This document shows positions 17,470 to 26,511 of a stretch of DNA of 64,000 nucleotides, piece by piece (the first letter of the stretch is position 1; each line of letters begins with the position of its first letter). The position numbers and the translations under genes are program-made. The stretch is from Neobacillus rhizophilus (lineage in GTDB: Bacteria > Bacillota > Bacilli > Bacillales > Cytobacillaceae), in contig NZ_JAGYPF010000003.1 of NCBI RefSeq assembly GCF_018343535.1, forward strand, positions 732,580 through 796,579. The letters are read 5' to 3'. The notes beneath the pieces are model-generated. The model saw nothing but the letters and a program-made list of their open reading frames with translations. It was not told where the DNA came from and searched no databases.

Positions 17470-18240
17470 TTAAAAACCCCTTGCGTGCGCTCCACCATCT
17501 ATTAATATTGTTTCGCCTGTCACATAGGAAGAAGCATCAGAAGCTAAAAACATTACTCCTGCTGCAATTTCCTCAGGTTTTCCCATACGTTTCATTGGAG
17601 ACTTACTTAAAACTTTTTCCATAAATTGTTTATCAGTTTCTTTTATAGAAGCTAGAATAGGAGTTTCTGTATAGTAAGGGGCGACACCATTTACCCTTAC
17701 CCCTCTTTCGGCCCATTCAGAAGCAAATGCCTTCGTAACCATATTTACTCCACTTTTACTAACACTATAAGCAAGAGAACCAGTTACGGCTTGCTGGGAT
17801 GCACCTGAAGAAATATTAATGATAGAACCGCTGCCCTGTTCTAGCATGACTTTGCCCACTTCCTGTGTAAACATGAAAACACCCGTTAAGTTTACATCGA
17901 TAATCTTTTGCCAAACCTCTAATGGAAAGTCCTCTGCCGGTGTTCTTTTGGATGTTATTCCTGCGTTATTAACTAATATGTCAATAGTGGAAAACTTTTC
18001 AAGTGTTGTGTTTACTACATTTTTAATATCATTAGGGTTTGTAACATCACATTGAATGACTAATACTTTCGCTCCCTTCTCTCTAAGTTCTTCTGCAAAC
18101 CCATCAATATCCGTTAATATGAGGTCACATAGAACGAGATTACATTCGTAATTCGCAAATCCCCTTGCAATGCTTTTTCCCATACCTCCATTAGCACCAG
18201 TTACAATAGCTGTTTTTCCGTCCAAAGTAAAAATATCCAA
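17470..18240 (-). CDS. short-chain dehydrogenase/reductase (SDR) family oxidoreductase
   Basis: A 256-residue classical SDR. T-G-A-N-G-G-M-G at 14-21 binds the nucleotide, N-N-A-G is at 91-94, the catalytic Ser is near 145 and Y-S-V-S-K holds Tyr158 and Lys162. Start at TTG 18240, because GGAGGG lies eight bases upstream. The ATG at 18255 contains that site and has none of its own. In a cyclohexanol-type pathway an SDR oxidises the cyclic alcohol to the ketone (ChnA-like), the role I infer here; it could instead oxidise the ring-opened hydroxy acid. Confidence 0.9.
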   Translation of the reverse strand: MDIFTLDGKTAIVTGANGGMGKSIARGFANYECNLVLCDLILTDIDGFAEELREKGAKVLVIQCDVTNPNDIKNVVNTTLEKFSTIDILVNNAGITSKRTPAEDFPLEVWQKIIDVNLTGVFMFTQEVGKVMLEQGSGSIINISSGASQQAVTGSLAYSVSKSGVNMVTKAFASEWAERGVRVNGVAPYYTETPILASIKETDKQFMEKVLSKSPMKRMGKPEEIAAGVMFLASDASSYVTGETILIDGGAHARGF

Positions 18241-18327
18241 AATAGTTCCCTCCATGTTAATGTTATTTAAGATAAAAAACCTAAAATCGAATAGGTCACT
18301 AATAAAAAGCAGCTTGTTGGAATTCCA

Positions 18328-19290
18328 TTATTTTAAATTTCTAGAATGCTCTACCCTATCTTGATTTTTTTCAAGAAGAAAACGAGCAATGTTAGAAATT
18401 GTATTTTTTATTTGTTCAGGGAAAATATCAATATACGTGAAATATCCATGAACCAAACCTTTTTTGCAAATAGATTCAACTTTTACATTCGCATCTTTTA
18501 AGCGTTTTGCGTAAGCTAATCCATCGTCGCGAAGTACATCATTTTCTGCGACAATCACAAGTGCTGGTGGCAAATGACTTAAATCTTCGGCCATTAATGG
18601 GGCCGCATATTTTTGAATTTTATCCTGATCATCTATAATGTAATGATTAGAAAACCAAATCGCTAGATCTTTAGTCAGACCGAATCCGTTTTCAAATTCT
18701 TTAAAAGACTTTGTGTTTACATTAAAACTAGTACTTGGATAAATGAGTACTTGTGCTGAAATATCAGGCCCCTTTTGATCCCGGGCCATCATAGAAACAA
18801 CAGCAGCCATGTTTCCTCCAGCACTATCACCGGCAACTACAATAGTAGAAGCATCTCCATTGATTAACGCTGCATTTTCACTGACCCATTGTAGTGCTGC
18901 ATAGCAGTCATTTACTGGAATAGGAAACTTATACTCCGGGGAGAGCCTATAGTCTACTGAAACCACAACACTTTCAGTTAGTTCGGCAATCAATCTGCAA
19001 GTTGCATCGCAAGTTTCAAGATCACCTAGAACCCACCCACCGCCGTGGTAATAAATAAAAATAGGAAAAGGGCCTTCTTCTTTGGGCGTATAAATTCTAA
19101 TTTTCACATTTGCATCCTGATCGACAGGAATAAAACGGTCTTCGACTTTAGCAAGCCGTCCAAGTTCTGCTTTTACACCTGAAGGCTTCTTAAATAACTC
19201 TCTTACGGCTTGATGCCCTAACGATAGGTTTTCCAATACTTGGTCAAAACCTTTAATATATACTTTTGATTCTGGGGATAGTTCAGCCAA
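18328..19290 (-). CDS. alpha/beta hydrolase, hormone-sensitive-lipase family (candidate lactone hydrolase)
   Basis: A 320-residue esterase. H-G-G-G-W at 82-86 forms the oxyanion hole, G-D-S-A-G at 154-158 carries nucleophile Ser156, Asp251 lies in E-N-D-V-L-R-D-D-G and His281 in V-H-G-Y-F. TTG start at 19290 with GGGAG eight bases upstream. Only 23 bases separate it from the monooxygenase gene. Monooxygenase and HSL-type hydrolase pairs usually make and open a lactone or ester, so a lactonase role is a good inference, though the ring size is unknown. Confidence 0.9.
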   Translation of the reverse strand: MAELSPESKVYIKGFDQVLENLSLGHQAVRELFKKPSGVKAELGRLAKVEDRFIPVDQDANVKIRIYTPKEEGPFPIFIYYHGGGWVLGDLETCDATCRLIAELTESVVVSVDYRLSPEYKFPIPVNDCYAALQWVSENAALINGDASTIVVAGDSAGGNMAAVVSMMARDQKGPDISAQVLIYPSTSFNVNTKSFKEFENGFGLTKDLAIWFSNHYIIDDQDKIQKYAAPLMAEDLSHLPPALVIVAENDVLRDDGLAYAKRLKDANVKVESICKKGLVHGYFTYIDIFPEQIKNTISNIARFLLEKNQDRVEHSRNLK

Positions 19291-19313
19291 ATCTATTTCT
19301 CCCTTTCTAAAAA

Positions 19314-20972
19314 CTAATTTAATGAATTTACTTCTTCTTTTTTATTTACAGATAAGGAAAAGCCCGCATACCCCTTATCTGCAACCTCTTTGCAAATCTG
19401 ATTGTATTTATCAAACCCTCCTAAATAAATAGGAAATCCTCTTGGTTTATCTGGAATATTCGCACCTGTCCACCATGACTCTGTTTTAACAAAAAGTGTA
19501 GCATTAGCCGCCTCCGCAACTGATTTACTCCAATCAGCGGCTGCTTCCGGTCTTGCCTCGATAGTATTTATACCCTGCTCACGGAGATGATTGAGACAGT
19601 CAATAATCCACTCAACGTTTGACTCAATCACTACGAGATTGTTGACCACCGCGCCTGGACCCTCGGCTCCTGCAACCATGAATAAATTTGGGAAGCCATC
19701 TATTGCAAGTCCAAGATACGTACTTATCTCACCCCCATGATTCCATTTTTCCTTTAATGCAACTCCATTTCTTCCCCTAATATCTATTTTAAACAGAGGA
19801 CCGGTAATAGCGTCGTAACCTGTAGCAAATACAAGAGCATCCAACTTATATTCCTTTTCTGTTGTGCGTACACCCATAGGAGTGATCTCCTCAATAGGCG
19901 CCTTTTTAATATCGATCAAGGTGACATTATCACGATTATATGTTTCGTAATAATTGGTACTTAAAGCTATGCGTTTTGTTCCAAAATGATAATTTGGCAT
20001 TAATTTTTGGGCAACCTCAGGATCACGTACAATTTCAGAGATCTTGGAACGGACAAAATCACCATATGTTTGATTAGCTTCTTCGTTGGTAAACAGATCA
20101 TTATATCTTGGCAGACCTCCGCCTTTTTCCCAAGCGCTTTCAAATTCTTGCAACCGTTCTTCTTCTGTTACAGCTAAAGCTGATTTATCAATGAGTCTCT
20201 TAAAATCACCAGTACGGCTATTTCGAATCTGTTGCTTTAATTCTTTAAAATTTGCTTTTCTTTGTCGTACATATTCAGGATCAAGCTCATGATTCCCCGC
20301 CGGAATGGAATATTGAGGCGTCCGTTGGAAAACAGTTAAATGATCAGCTTCTTTTGCAATTTCCGGTATTACCTGCATACCACTTGACCCAGTGCCGATG
20401 ACACCAACACGTTTACCTTTGAAATTAACCTTTTCTTTTGGCCAATTTCCGGTATGATACCATTCCCCTTCGAAGCTATGTAAACCTTTAAAATTGGGAA
20501 CGTTGGGTGCAGAGGTGAGCCCGCCTACCGTAGGGATGAAAAACTTAGCCGTTACACTAGTACCGTCATTTAAGTAAATCTGCCAACGTTCGTTTACCTC
20601 GTCATAATGAGCAGCATTAATGCGCGTGTTGAATTGAATATCTCTACGTAAATCAAATTTATCTGCTACGAAATTGATATAACGGAGAATCTCCGGCTGA
20701 CTAGGATACCTACTAGTCCATGTCCATTCGTTATATAGCTCTTCAGAGAAATAATAGCAATAAGCAAAACTCTCCACATCGCAACGTAATCCAGGATAGC
20801 GATGCCAATACCATACTCCGCCGACATCCCCGCCTGCCTCATATACTCTGACAGAGTAACCAGCCTCTCGTAAACTATGAATCATGTACAGTCCCGAAAA
20901 ACCCCCACCAATAGCAACCACATCGAAATCGGCGGCTTGACTCGTTTTAGATCCTTGTTGAGCAAAATTCAT
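19314..20972 (-). CDS. Baeyer-Villiger flavin monooxygenase (cyclohexanone monooxygenase-like)
   Basis: A 552-residue FAD/NADPH-dependent type I Baeyer-Villiger monooxygenase that converts ketones into esters or lactones. It has two Rossmann motifs (G-G-G-F-S-G at 22-27, G-T-G-S-S-G at 193-198) flanking the diagnostic fingerprint FEGEWYHTGNWP at 167-178 (FxGxxxHxxxWP). The start is ATG 20972, with GGAAGGAAG upstream; the frame is open 15 codons further without a site. First gene of the ketone operon. Substrate size cannot be read from sequence; cyclic ketones are favoured by the hydrolase-SDR-aldehyde dehydrogenase company. Confidence 0.93.
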   Translation of the reverse strand: MNFAQQGSKTSQAADFDVVAIGGGFSGLYMIHSLREAGYSVRVYEAGGDVGGVWYWHRYPGLRCDVESFAYCYYFSEELYNEWTWTSRYPSQPEILRYINFVADKFDLRRDIQFNTRINAAHYDEVNERWQIYLNDGTSVTAKFFIPTVGGLTSAPNVPNFKGLHSFEGEWYHTGNWPKEKVNFKGKRVGVIGTGSSGMQVIPEIAKEADHLTVFQRTPQYSIPAGNHELDPEYVRQRKANFKELKQQIRNSRTGDFKRLIDKSALAVTEEERLQEFESAWEKGGGLPRYNDLFTNEEANQTYGDFVRSKISEIVRDPEVAQKLMPNYHFGTKRIALSTNYYETYNRDNVTLIDIKKAPIEEITPMGVRTTEKEYKLDALVFATGYDAITGPLFKIDIRGRNGVALKEKWNHGGEISTYLGLAIDGFPNLFMVAGAEGPGAVVNNLVVIESNVEWIIDCLNHLREQGINTIEARPEAAADWSKSVAEAANATLFVKTESWWTGANIPDKPRGFPIYLGGFDKYNQICKEVADKGYAGFSLSVNKKEEVNSLN

Positions 20973-21170
20973 ATTATTTTCTTCCTTCCTAAAAATATTT
21001 TTTGAAACCCCTAGCACTGATTTTACGGATTGATCCGTACTAAAGCAGTGATAGTTCCCATAATTTCCATTAAGTCTTCCTGAAAATTCAGTTAATAAAA
21101 TTTATAGTACTAACAAAAAAATTTAATAATTCTGTATTTTCTAATTATTCTTTCCCGATAAAACTATAAT

Positions 21171-21227
21171 TATTTCACATCCTTTGTAATCGCTTTATTA
21201 AACTTGTAATACAATCATACAAGATAG
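21171..21227 (-). promoter_or_regulatory. promoter/operator region of the monooxygenase operon (copy of 3031-3087)
   Basis: Identical over 57 bases to the region before the MFS gene. The dyad CTTGTA-N9-TACAAG at 21203-21223 contains TTGTAATACAA. A related TTGTATTACAAG lies before the adjacent gntR gene, so a GntR operator is the simplest reading. AT-rich sequence with TATAGT-like elements follows toward the monooxygenase start. Looser similarity extends over about 280 bases. Confidence 0.65.
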
Positions 21228-21328
21228 GATTTCCAATTTCAATATACATTTTAAAATTTTCCAAATTTTCTACCTTCTACCCTTTGCACTTCATTCCCGT
21301 AGAAGGTTTAAATGTTTGGATATAAATA

Positions 21329-21356
21329 AATCCCCACCTGTCAATCAGATGGGAAT
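21329..21356 (-). terminator. terminator hairpin after gntR
   Basis: Arms CCCACCTG / CAGATGGG (one mismatch) around a 5-base loop, with an AT-rich tail on the minus strand. Same hairpin family as 3215-3243. Confidence 0.65.
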
Positions 21357-21412
21357 TCGATTGTTAATAGGCAATATTTAAAATGCGAACAAAAAACTGG
21401 TAAGGTTGTTGA

Positions 21413-22123
21413 CTACTTCTTCACCCGAGGGTCCCCGAGTTTCAATCGTGCATTTGTTAAATGTTCTTTCATATAAAATGCTGCAGCTTCTTTATTTCTT
21501 CTTTTAATTGCTTCATAAATATTTTGGTGTTCTTGGTGTACTTGTTCACGCTTCTCTCTTCTTCCTACGTTTTTCTTTAACGAATAGGTAAGGGCTTTTC
21601 GATAAAGTTCTCTTACATTTTCAACCGCTTGTGTGAGAAAAGAGTTTTTTGCAGCTTTTACGATGGACATGTGGAAATCATAATCTGCTTGATCTCCAAC
21701 AACGGAATCATCATTAATCGTATCTGATACTTGCTGAAAGGCTTCATATATCTTCTTAAGATCTTCCTCGGTATGCCGTTCTGCTGCAAATGCTGCTGCC
21801 TCTGTCTCAATTACTGTTCGCAATTCAAGCAAGTTATAAATTTCTTCTTCTGTTATCATTTCAAATGCAACCGTATCTAGTAGATCCTCTGTGGGGATTT
21901 TTTTTACAAAGTTTCCACCACCTTGAATCGATTCTACAAGTCCACTCGCAACGAGCACACTAATTGTTTCACGAATAGGTTGCCTACTAACACCAAACAT
22001 TTCAGCAAGCTTATTTTCAGATGGGAGTTTTGAACCTTCTGGAAAATCCCCATCTCGTATTTTCTGTTTTAATTGTTCAAGTACTTGGTCAACTATTTTC
22101 ATTCGCTTTACTGTATGAACCAT
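21413..22123 (-). CDS. GntR family regulator, FadR/FCD subfamily
   Basis: A 236-residue repressor-type protein. The N-terminal winged helix spans about 8-75 (L-P-S-E-N-K-L-A-E-M-F-G-V-S-R-Q). The FCD effector domain has likely metal ligands in D-Y-D-F-H and later E-H-Q / E-H-L histidines. AAGGAGG five bases upstream fixes the ATG. Its own upstream region carries TTGTATTACAAG. The same motif occurs before the monooxygenase operon and the MFS gene, so I infer it is the local repressor of ketone catabolism and of itself. The ligand is unknown, probably a pathway acid. Confidence 0.9.
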   Translation of the reverse strand: MVHTVKRMKIVDQVLEQLKQKIRDGDFPEGSKLPSENKLAEMFGVSRQPIRETISVLVASGLVESIQGGGNFVKKIPTEDLLDTVAFEMITEEEIYNLLELRTVIETEAAAFAAERHTEEDLKKIYEAFQQVSDTINDDSVVGDQADYDFHMSIVKAAKNSFLTQAVENVRELYRKALTYSLKKNVGRREKREQVHQEHQNIYEAIKRRNKEAAAFYMKEHLTNARLKLGDPRVKK

Positions 22124-22226
22124 AAAATCCTCCTTAAAAAGATATTTTTTTACAGGAAAAACCTTACCACTATTTCATTTTTAATAGAAATCTATTCTTT
22201 TTCACTTAATTATGTTAATTTGATAG

Positions 22227-22238
22227 TTGTATTACAAG
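22227..22238. promoter_or_regulatory. probable autoregulatory GntR operator
   Basis: TTGTATTACAAG, matching the FCD operator form TTGTANTACAA, about 100 bases upstream of the gntR start and followed by CTTACAA. It matches the core of the sites at 3063-3083 and 21203-21223. Confidence 0.6.
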
Positions 22239-22335
22239 CTTACAATCATCATTTCTCTTAGTCAATACAATTTTTGTAAATGGAATGGAAAGAGATCTCG
22301 CACAAACTATGCTCCGTTATCGTGGTCTTAGAGAC

Positions 22336-22360
22336 CGAAATTTATTTATTTATTTATTTC
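22336..22360. repeat. ATTT tetranucleotide microsatellite
   Basis: About five tandem ATTT units in the gap between gntR and glcF. It is noncoding, so phase variation of a protein is not implied. Confidence 0.7.
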
Positions 22361-22399
22361 TCAGCTGGAAATTCTAGAGTTTGAGAGATATGGGGATAC

Positions 22400-22537
22400 T
22401 AATGGAGGATCAATTCCTTTGCCTGTTGTCCTATGTTGCTGACCAGGAGAGGAAGAAAATTGATAGGTTCTGCAGGGATCGAGACGGCTAAGGTAAAAGG
22501 AAAGCACTTGGGAAAGCCAATAATAGAATTAAAGTAA
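22400..22537 (+). pseudogene. serine resolvase/invertase remnant
   Basis: Plus-strand translation gives L-L-S-Y-V-A-D-Q-E-R-K-K-I and, after a one-base frame change, G-I-E-T-A-K-V-K-G-K-H-L-G-K-P. These are the helix E and DNA-binding linker segments of Tn3-type resolvases (L-L-x-x-x-A-E-x-E-R ... G-x-x-x-A-K-x-x-G-x-x-x-G-R-P). The catalytic N-terminal domain is absent. This is a scar of a past transposon or invertible element. Confidence 0.7.
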
Positions 22538-22543
22538 ACGTAA

Positions 22544-22579
22544 AATAATCCCCAACTGGTCAAACAGATGGAGATTATT
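22544..22579 (-). terminator. terminator hairpin after glcF
   Basis: AATAATCCCCAACTG pairs imperfectly with CAGATGGAGATTATT; on the minus strand the tail is TTATTTTA. Third member of the hairpin family at 3215 and 21329, and like 3215 it has GTAA-CGTAAAATAATCCCC on its far side. Confidence 0.65.
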
Positions 22580-22665
22580 TTATGCTTTCACTAAACAGAA
22601 TTAGACAAAAGGGCTGGGAAGTAAAGAGTAGATTTTGCTGGTATTTCTTATATTACCTTTATGAT

Positions 22666-23967
22666 TTACAAAATCCCGGTCGCTTCTGCCAAGAATTCTA
22701 CTAAATGAACAGCGCGCATGCTTCCATTTAAATTTTCACGTTCAATTCCCAGCTTCATTTGAATCAGGCATCCAGGATTGGTCGTAATGATGGTCGTTGC
22801 ATTTGAATGTTTTACATTCTCCATTTTTTGATCCAAGATCTCCATTGACGCATCATAATTCACAATGTTATAAATCCCTGCCGAGCCGCAGCACATATTC
22901 GCATCGTTCATTTCTATGAATTCTACATTTGGTACGCTTTTGATTAATTGAAGCGGCTCTTTTGTTACTTTTAGAACATTCGTCATATGACAAGATCTCT
23001 GATACGTTACCCTTTGAGGTAAGCAGTCTTTCGATTTAATGCCTCCGCATAAAACAAGGATTTGGGAGATATCTTTCGTTTTTTCCGAAAAACGTTTCGC
23101 GCGTTCGACCCATAGTGGTTCATCCGCTAATAGGTGATCATATTCGATAAGCATTGCCCCGCAACCGCCGGCATTATTGACAATAAAATCTACTTCTTCC
23201 TTCTCGAAAGCCGCAATATTCCTTTTTGCTAAACCTTTACTTTCTTCTAACTCTCCGGTGTGAGCGTGTAGAGCTCCACAGCAAGTCTGATTCTCTATGA
23301 CAATCACGTCACAACCTGCCTCGGAAAGCAGCTTGACGGAAAGGTGGTTGATCTTTCTGAACATTGCATCCATCACACAACCCACAAAGAATGCGACCGT
23401 ATACTTTTTGTCCCCTTTAGCTGGAGTAACACGGAGGAGACTTGAACGTTCCCATGGGGATACCGCAGGCGGGGTGATCGCTTCGAATTCACCTAAATGA
23501 GAAGGTAATTTTTTCACCAGCCCGCTTTTTCTCGCCAGTTTTTGAATACCGCTTTTTTCATATAACCACATGGAATTCCCGATGAAATTCATTGCTTTAC
23601 GGCTAGGGAAGACCTCTTTGAATAAGGTGTTACGCAAAGTTTGAACCGGAACCGAAAACTTTTTACGTCGTGTGATTGCCGCTCTGGCTGCTTCCAGAAT
23701 GCCACCGTATTCAACCCCGGTAGGACAAGCCGTCTCACACGCGCGGCAGCCAAGGCACAAATCCATCGGTTCCTCCAGAACGGATAAATCTGTAATCTTT
23801 CCTTCCCCTACCATCTTGACCAAATTAATTCTCCCTCTCGGGGAGTGAGTTTCCTTACCCATCGTGGCGTAGGTAGGACATACTGGCAAACAGTAGCCGC
23901 ATTGAACACAGCTATTGGTTTTTTCATATTTAATTTCTTCTTTCAATTGTTCTAGGTCATGGTTCAT
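22666..23967 (-). CDS. glcF: glycolate oxidase iron-sulfur subunit GlcF
   Basis: A 433-residue electron-transfer subunit. Two 4Fe-4S motifs, C-V-Q-C-G-Y-C-L-P-V-C-P (20-31) and C-L-G-C-R-A-C-E-T-A-C-P (71-82), are followed by two CCG-type cysteine-rich domains. Its ATG overlaps the stop of glcD (ATGA type), showing translational coupling. With GlcD it oxidises glycolate, or possibly D-lactate or another 2-hydroxy acid, and passes electrons to the respiratory chain. No glcE is visible, as is common in Bacilli. Confidence 0.92.
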   Translation of the reverse strand: MNHDLEQLKEEIKYEKTNSCVQCGYCLPVCPTYATMGKETHSPRGRINLVKMVGEGKITDLSVLEEPMDLCLGCRACETACPTGVEYGGILEAARAAITRRKKFSVPVQTLRNTLFKEVFPSRKAMNFIGNSMWLYEKSGIQKLARKSGLVKKLPSHLGEFEAITPPAVSPWERSSLLRVTPAKGDKKYTVAFFVGCVMDAMFRKINHLSVKLLSEAGCDVIVIENQTCCGALHAHTGELEESKGLAKRNIAAFEKEEVDFIVNNAGGCGAMLIEYDHLLADEPLWVERAKRFSEKTKDISQILVLCGGIKSKDCLPQRVTYQRSCHMTNVLKVTKEPLQLIKSVPNVEFIEMNDANMCCGSAGIYNIVNYDASMEILDQKMENVKHSNATTIITTNPGCLIQMKLGIERENLNGSMRAVHLVEFLAEATGIL

Positions 23968-25376
23968 TCGCTTAACACCAACTTTTGCCCCGGCTCAGGG
24001 AAAATCTTTCCAGGATTCATAATATTATTCGGATCCCAAGCCTGCTTAATTTTCTTCATCATATCTAATCCTTCGGCCCCCAATTCCATTTCCATAAATG
24101 GAGCTTTCATGGTTCCTATGCCATGTTCCCCAGACAAAGTTCCACCCAATTGTACAGCGGCTTCAAAAATCTCCGTAACTGCCAGCTCGACCCGCCGCAT
24201 TTCTTCCTTATCCGATTTGTCGGCAATAATATTCGGATGAAGGTTGCCATCCCCGGCATGACCAAAAACCACAAGGTGCACATTATACTTTTTCTTGATT
24301 TCTTGAAGACGACGACACATTTCTGGTATTTTACTCCGGGGAACGGTTGCATCTTCCGAAATTTTGGTCGGCTTAATCCTGACAATGGCGGGAGAAACTA
24401 GCTTTCTCGCCTTCCATACCTCTTCTGTTTCAGCCTTAGTTTTGGGAATCGTTACTTTTCTTGCTCCCACTTCTTTACAAACCTTCGAGACCTGTTCGGC
24501 TTCATCTATGACCGCAGAGGGGTGCCCATCAAGCTCGATGAGAATCAGCGCTTCGGCGTCCCTGGGAAGCCCAGAAGGCTGATAATTTTCTACAGCTATA
24601 ATCGAGGCTTGATCCATCAATTCCATTTTCGACGGCAGAATTCCAGAGGAAAGAATTTTCGATATGGCTCTTCCTGCATCCACGAGGCTATTAAAAATTG
24701 CCATCACCGTTTCTGAAGCTGGCGGCTTGGGAATCAAGCGCAAGATGGCTTTTGTTATTATTCCTAGAGTACCTTCGGAGCCTACAATGAGTTTGGTCAA
24801 ATCGTAGCCGGTTACGTTTTTCACTGTCCGGCCACCTGTCCGGATAATTTCCCCTTGCGGCGTGATCATTTCCAACCCAATGACATAATCCTTCGTTACC
24901 CCATATTTCAATCCTCGCGGGCCGCCCGAATTCTCCGCCAAATTTCCACCAATAGTGGATACATGAGAACTGCTGGGATCAGGAGGGTACATCAAACCTT
25001 TCCGTTCGGCTGCATGATGAATATTAGATGTTAATACACCAGGAGACACAATGGCAACCAAGTCTTCTTCATGAATTTCAAGTAAGTCATCCATAACGGA
25101 CAGATCGAAAACCATTCCACCTTTAACGGGAAGCGGACCTCCACTTAAACTGGTCGCTTGGCCGCGTGGATAGACCGGAATCTTTTCTCGGTTGGCCAAT
25201 TTCACAAGTGCGGCCAATTCCTCTACACTTTTTGTCTGAATGACCACATCGGGCAGATAGGTACCAAACGAACCATCAAAGGAATAACTATAGCGATCGG
25301 ATTCATTTGTCAATACTCTCCCTGTTTTTACGATGGATATAATTTCTTTAACATGTGCTGATGTTATCGCTTTCAA
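23964..25376 (-). CDS. glcD: glycolate oxidase FAD-binding subunit GlcD
   Basis: A 470-residue FAD-linked oxidase of the VAO/PCMH fold. The P-R-G-Q-A-T-S-L-S-G-G region near 70-80 and G-S-E-G-T-L-G-I-I-T near 198-207 bind FAD; H-A-G-D-G-N-L-H-P and S-G-E-H-G-I-G are the C-terminal active-site motifs. The start is TTG 25376, with GGAAGGG about 11 bases upstream. It follows the gntR gene by 40 bases and overlaps glcF, so the three form one operon. A D-lactate dehydrogenase role is the main alternative. Confidence 0.92.
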   Translation of the reverse strand: MKAITSAHVKEIISIVKTGRVLTNESDRYSYSFDGSFGTYLPDVVIQTKSVEELAALVKLANREKIPVYPRGQATSLSGGPLPVKGGMVFDLSVMDDLLEIHEEDLVAIVSPGVLTSNIHHAAERKGLMYPPDPSSSHVSTIGGNLAENSGGPRGLKYGVTKDYVIGLEMITPQGEIIRTGGRTVKNVTGYDLTKLIVGSEGTLGIITKAILRLIPKPPASETVMAIFNSLVDAGRAISKILSSGILPSKMELMDQASIIAVENYQPSGLPRDAEALILIELDGHPSAVIDEAEQVSKVCKEVGARKVTIPKTKAETEEVWKARKLVSPAIVRIKPTKISEDATVPRSKIPEMCRRLQEIKKKYNVHLVVFGHAGDGNLHPNIIADKSDKEEMRRVELAVTEIFEAAVQLGGTLSGEHGIGTMKAPFMEMELGAEGLDMMKKIKQAWDPNNIMNPGKIFPEPGQKLVLSE

Positions 25377-25416
25377 TGGAGTTTTTCCCTTCCTTTTTTT
25401 CTAAGTAATAATAAGC

Positions 25417-26109
25417 TTAAAAAAGTAAACTTAGTTTTTTCTCTGCATTTTTCAAATGAATAACAGACTGGATTTTTGCCAGCTCAGGTTCTTCCATTTT
25501 AATGGCTAATAGAATATCCTGGTGTTCTTTAAGAGCCGCTTTTCGTCTTTGTTTTAACACCAAATTAGGCTCGAGTGTAATCTTTAATGCTCTCTCATAA
25601 AGGGCAGATAAACTTTCGATCATATGAATCATGATCGGATTCTGCGTTGCTAAAATAATGGATCGATGGAATTCGATGTCAGCCTCTGTGCCCATTTTCT
25701 CCTCATCAGTAAATTCTCTCTCCAGCCATTTCAAAGCCTGTTCCATTTGTTCCAATTGTTCTGGAGTACGCCTAAGTGCAGCTAAATAGGCCGCCTCAGG
25801 CTCTAGAATTTTTCTCATCTCAAATAGATGTTTGATGACTTCTTTATCATCATTTTCAATACGAATTTGATGCAGCAGAAAAGTCGCAGCTCTTTCTTCA
25901 ACGTAACTGCCTCCACCTTGACGCGAGCTAATCACACCCGCAGCCCTTAAGACACTGAGTGCCTCTCGAATCGGGATTCTACTTACGCCAAAGTGTGCAG
26001 CTAGTTCCATTTCTGTTGGCAATTTTGAACCTGGAGGAAACTTTCCAACTTCAATCATATTTAACAATTCACGAGAAATCGTTTGCGATATTTTTTCTTT
26101 TTCAGCCAC
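25417..26109 (-). CDS. GntR family regulator, FadR/FCD subfamily, of the glcDF operon
   Basis: A 230-residue protein. Winged helix at about 5-70 (L-P-T-E-M-E-L-A-A-H-F-G-V-S-R) and a C-terminal FCD domain with D-I-E-F-H and later E-H-Q and V-I-H histidine ligands. GTG start at 26109, eight bases after AGGGGG. It is the first gene of the gntR-glcD-glcF operon, so it probably represses its own operon until glycolate or a related 2-hydroxy acid is present. Operator-like sites lie upstream at 26140 and 26266. Confidence 0.88.
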   Translation of the reverse strand: MAEKEKISQTISRELLNMIEVGKFPPGSKLPTEMELAAHFGVSRIPIREALSVLRAAGVISSRQGGGSYVEERAATFLLHQIRIENDDKEVIKHLFEMRKILEPEAAYLAALRRTPEQLEQMEQALKWLEREFTDEEKMGTEADIEFHRSIILATQNPIMIHMIESLSALYERALKITLEPNLVLKQRRKAALKEHQDILLAIKMEEPELAKIQSVIHLKNAEKKLSLLF

Positions 26110-26139
26110 AAATGTTCCCCCTATTCAGAATTTTCTAAT

Positions 26140-26276
26140 CTGTAATACAAATTTTACGAAGAGGAATGCTGTAAGTCAATGGTTTTTATTAAAAAAACCG
26201 AAATCTACGGTAAATTAACTAAATTTCACAAGCTTGAGAACGAGAAACAATATATATAATTTTATTTGTAATACAA
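26140..26276. promoter_or_regulatory. two operator-like sites upstream of the gntR-glcDF operon
   Basis: CTGTAATACAA at 26140-26150 and a perfect TTGTAATACAA at 26266-26276 match the FCD-GntR dyad TTGTANTACAA. The nearer site could overlap the operon promoter. The rest of the 26110-26477 gap is AT-rich with no gene. Confidence 0.5.
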
Positions 26277-26463
26277 AATTAATTTTAGCTATTGAATATT
26301 CGATATCTTTTTTTATTTTTGAAAACATGTTAGAGCTCATAATAGAAAAGCAGAGACTGGAAAAAATAAAGCCATTCCTCCAACAAATAAGATTTGATCC
26401 CCTTTTTTGTAAATTTATCCATTAAAAGTAGCACATGGATAATTCCCGTCCTTAAAACAAAAG

Positions 26464-26511
26464 TTGTTAAGTAATATTCATTTTATGAAAACCATCCTAT
26501 CCGTCTTCCTC
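26464..26511. repeat. inverted copy of the DnaD-gene leader
   Basis: Read on the minus strand (TATGAGGAAGACGGATAGGA, then TGGTTTTCATAAA and TGAATATTA), this matches the leaders of the DnaD-like gene (about 27985-28035) and of the 43.4-kb fragment in opposite orientation. With the R3 palindrome it forms the cut end of the DnaB-like gene. Confidence 0.6.

Noticed and set aside
22260..22400. tRNA or structured RNA in the gap downstream of glcF
   Set aside because: No cloverleaf or conserved motif could be formed; the region is explained by a microsatellite and a resolvase remnant.
24123..24401. Long plus-strand frames inside glcD
   Set aside because: They overlap well-supported catalytic motifs of GlcD on the other strand and lack start signals.
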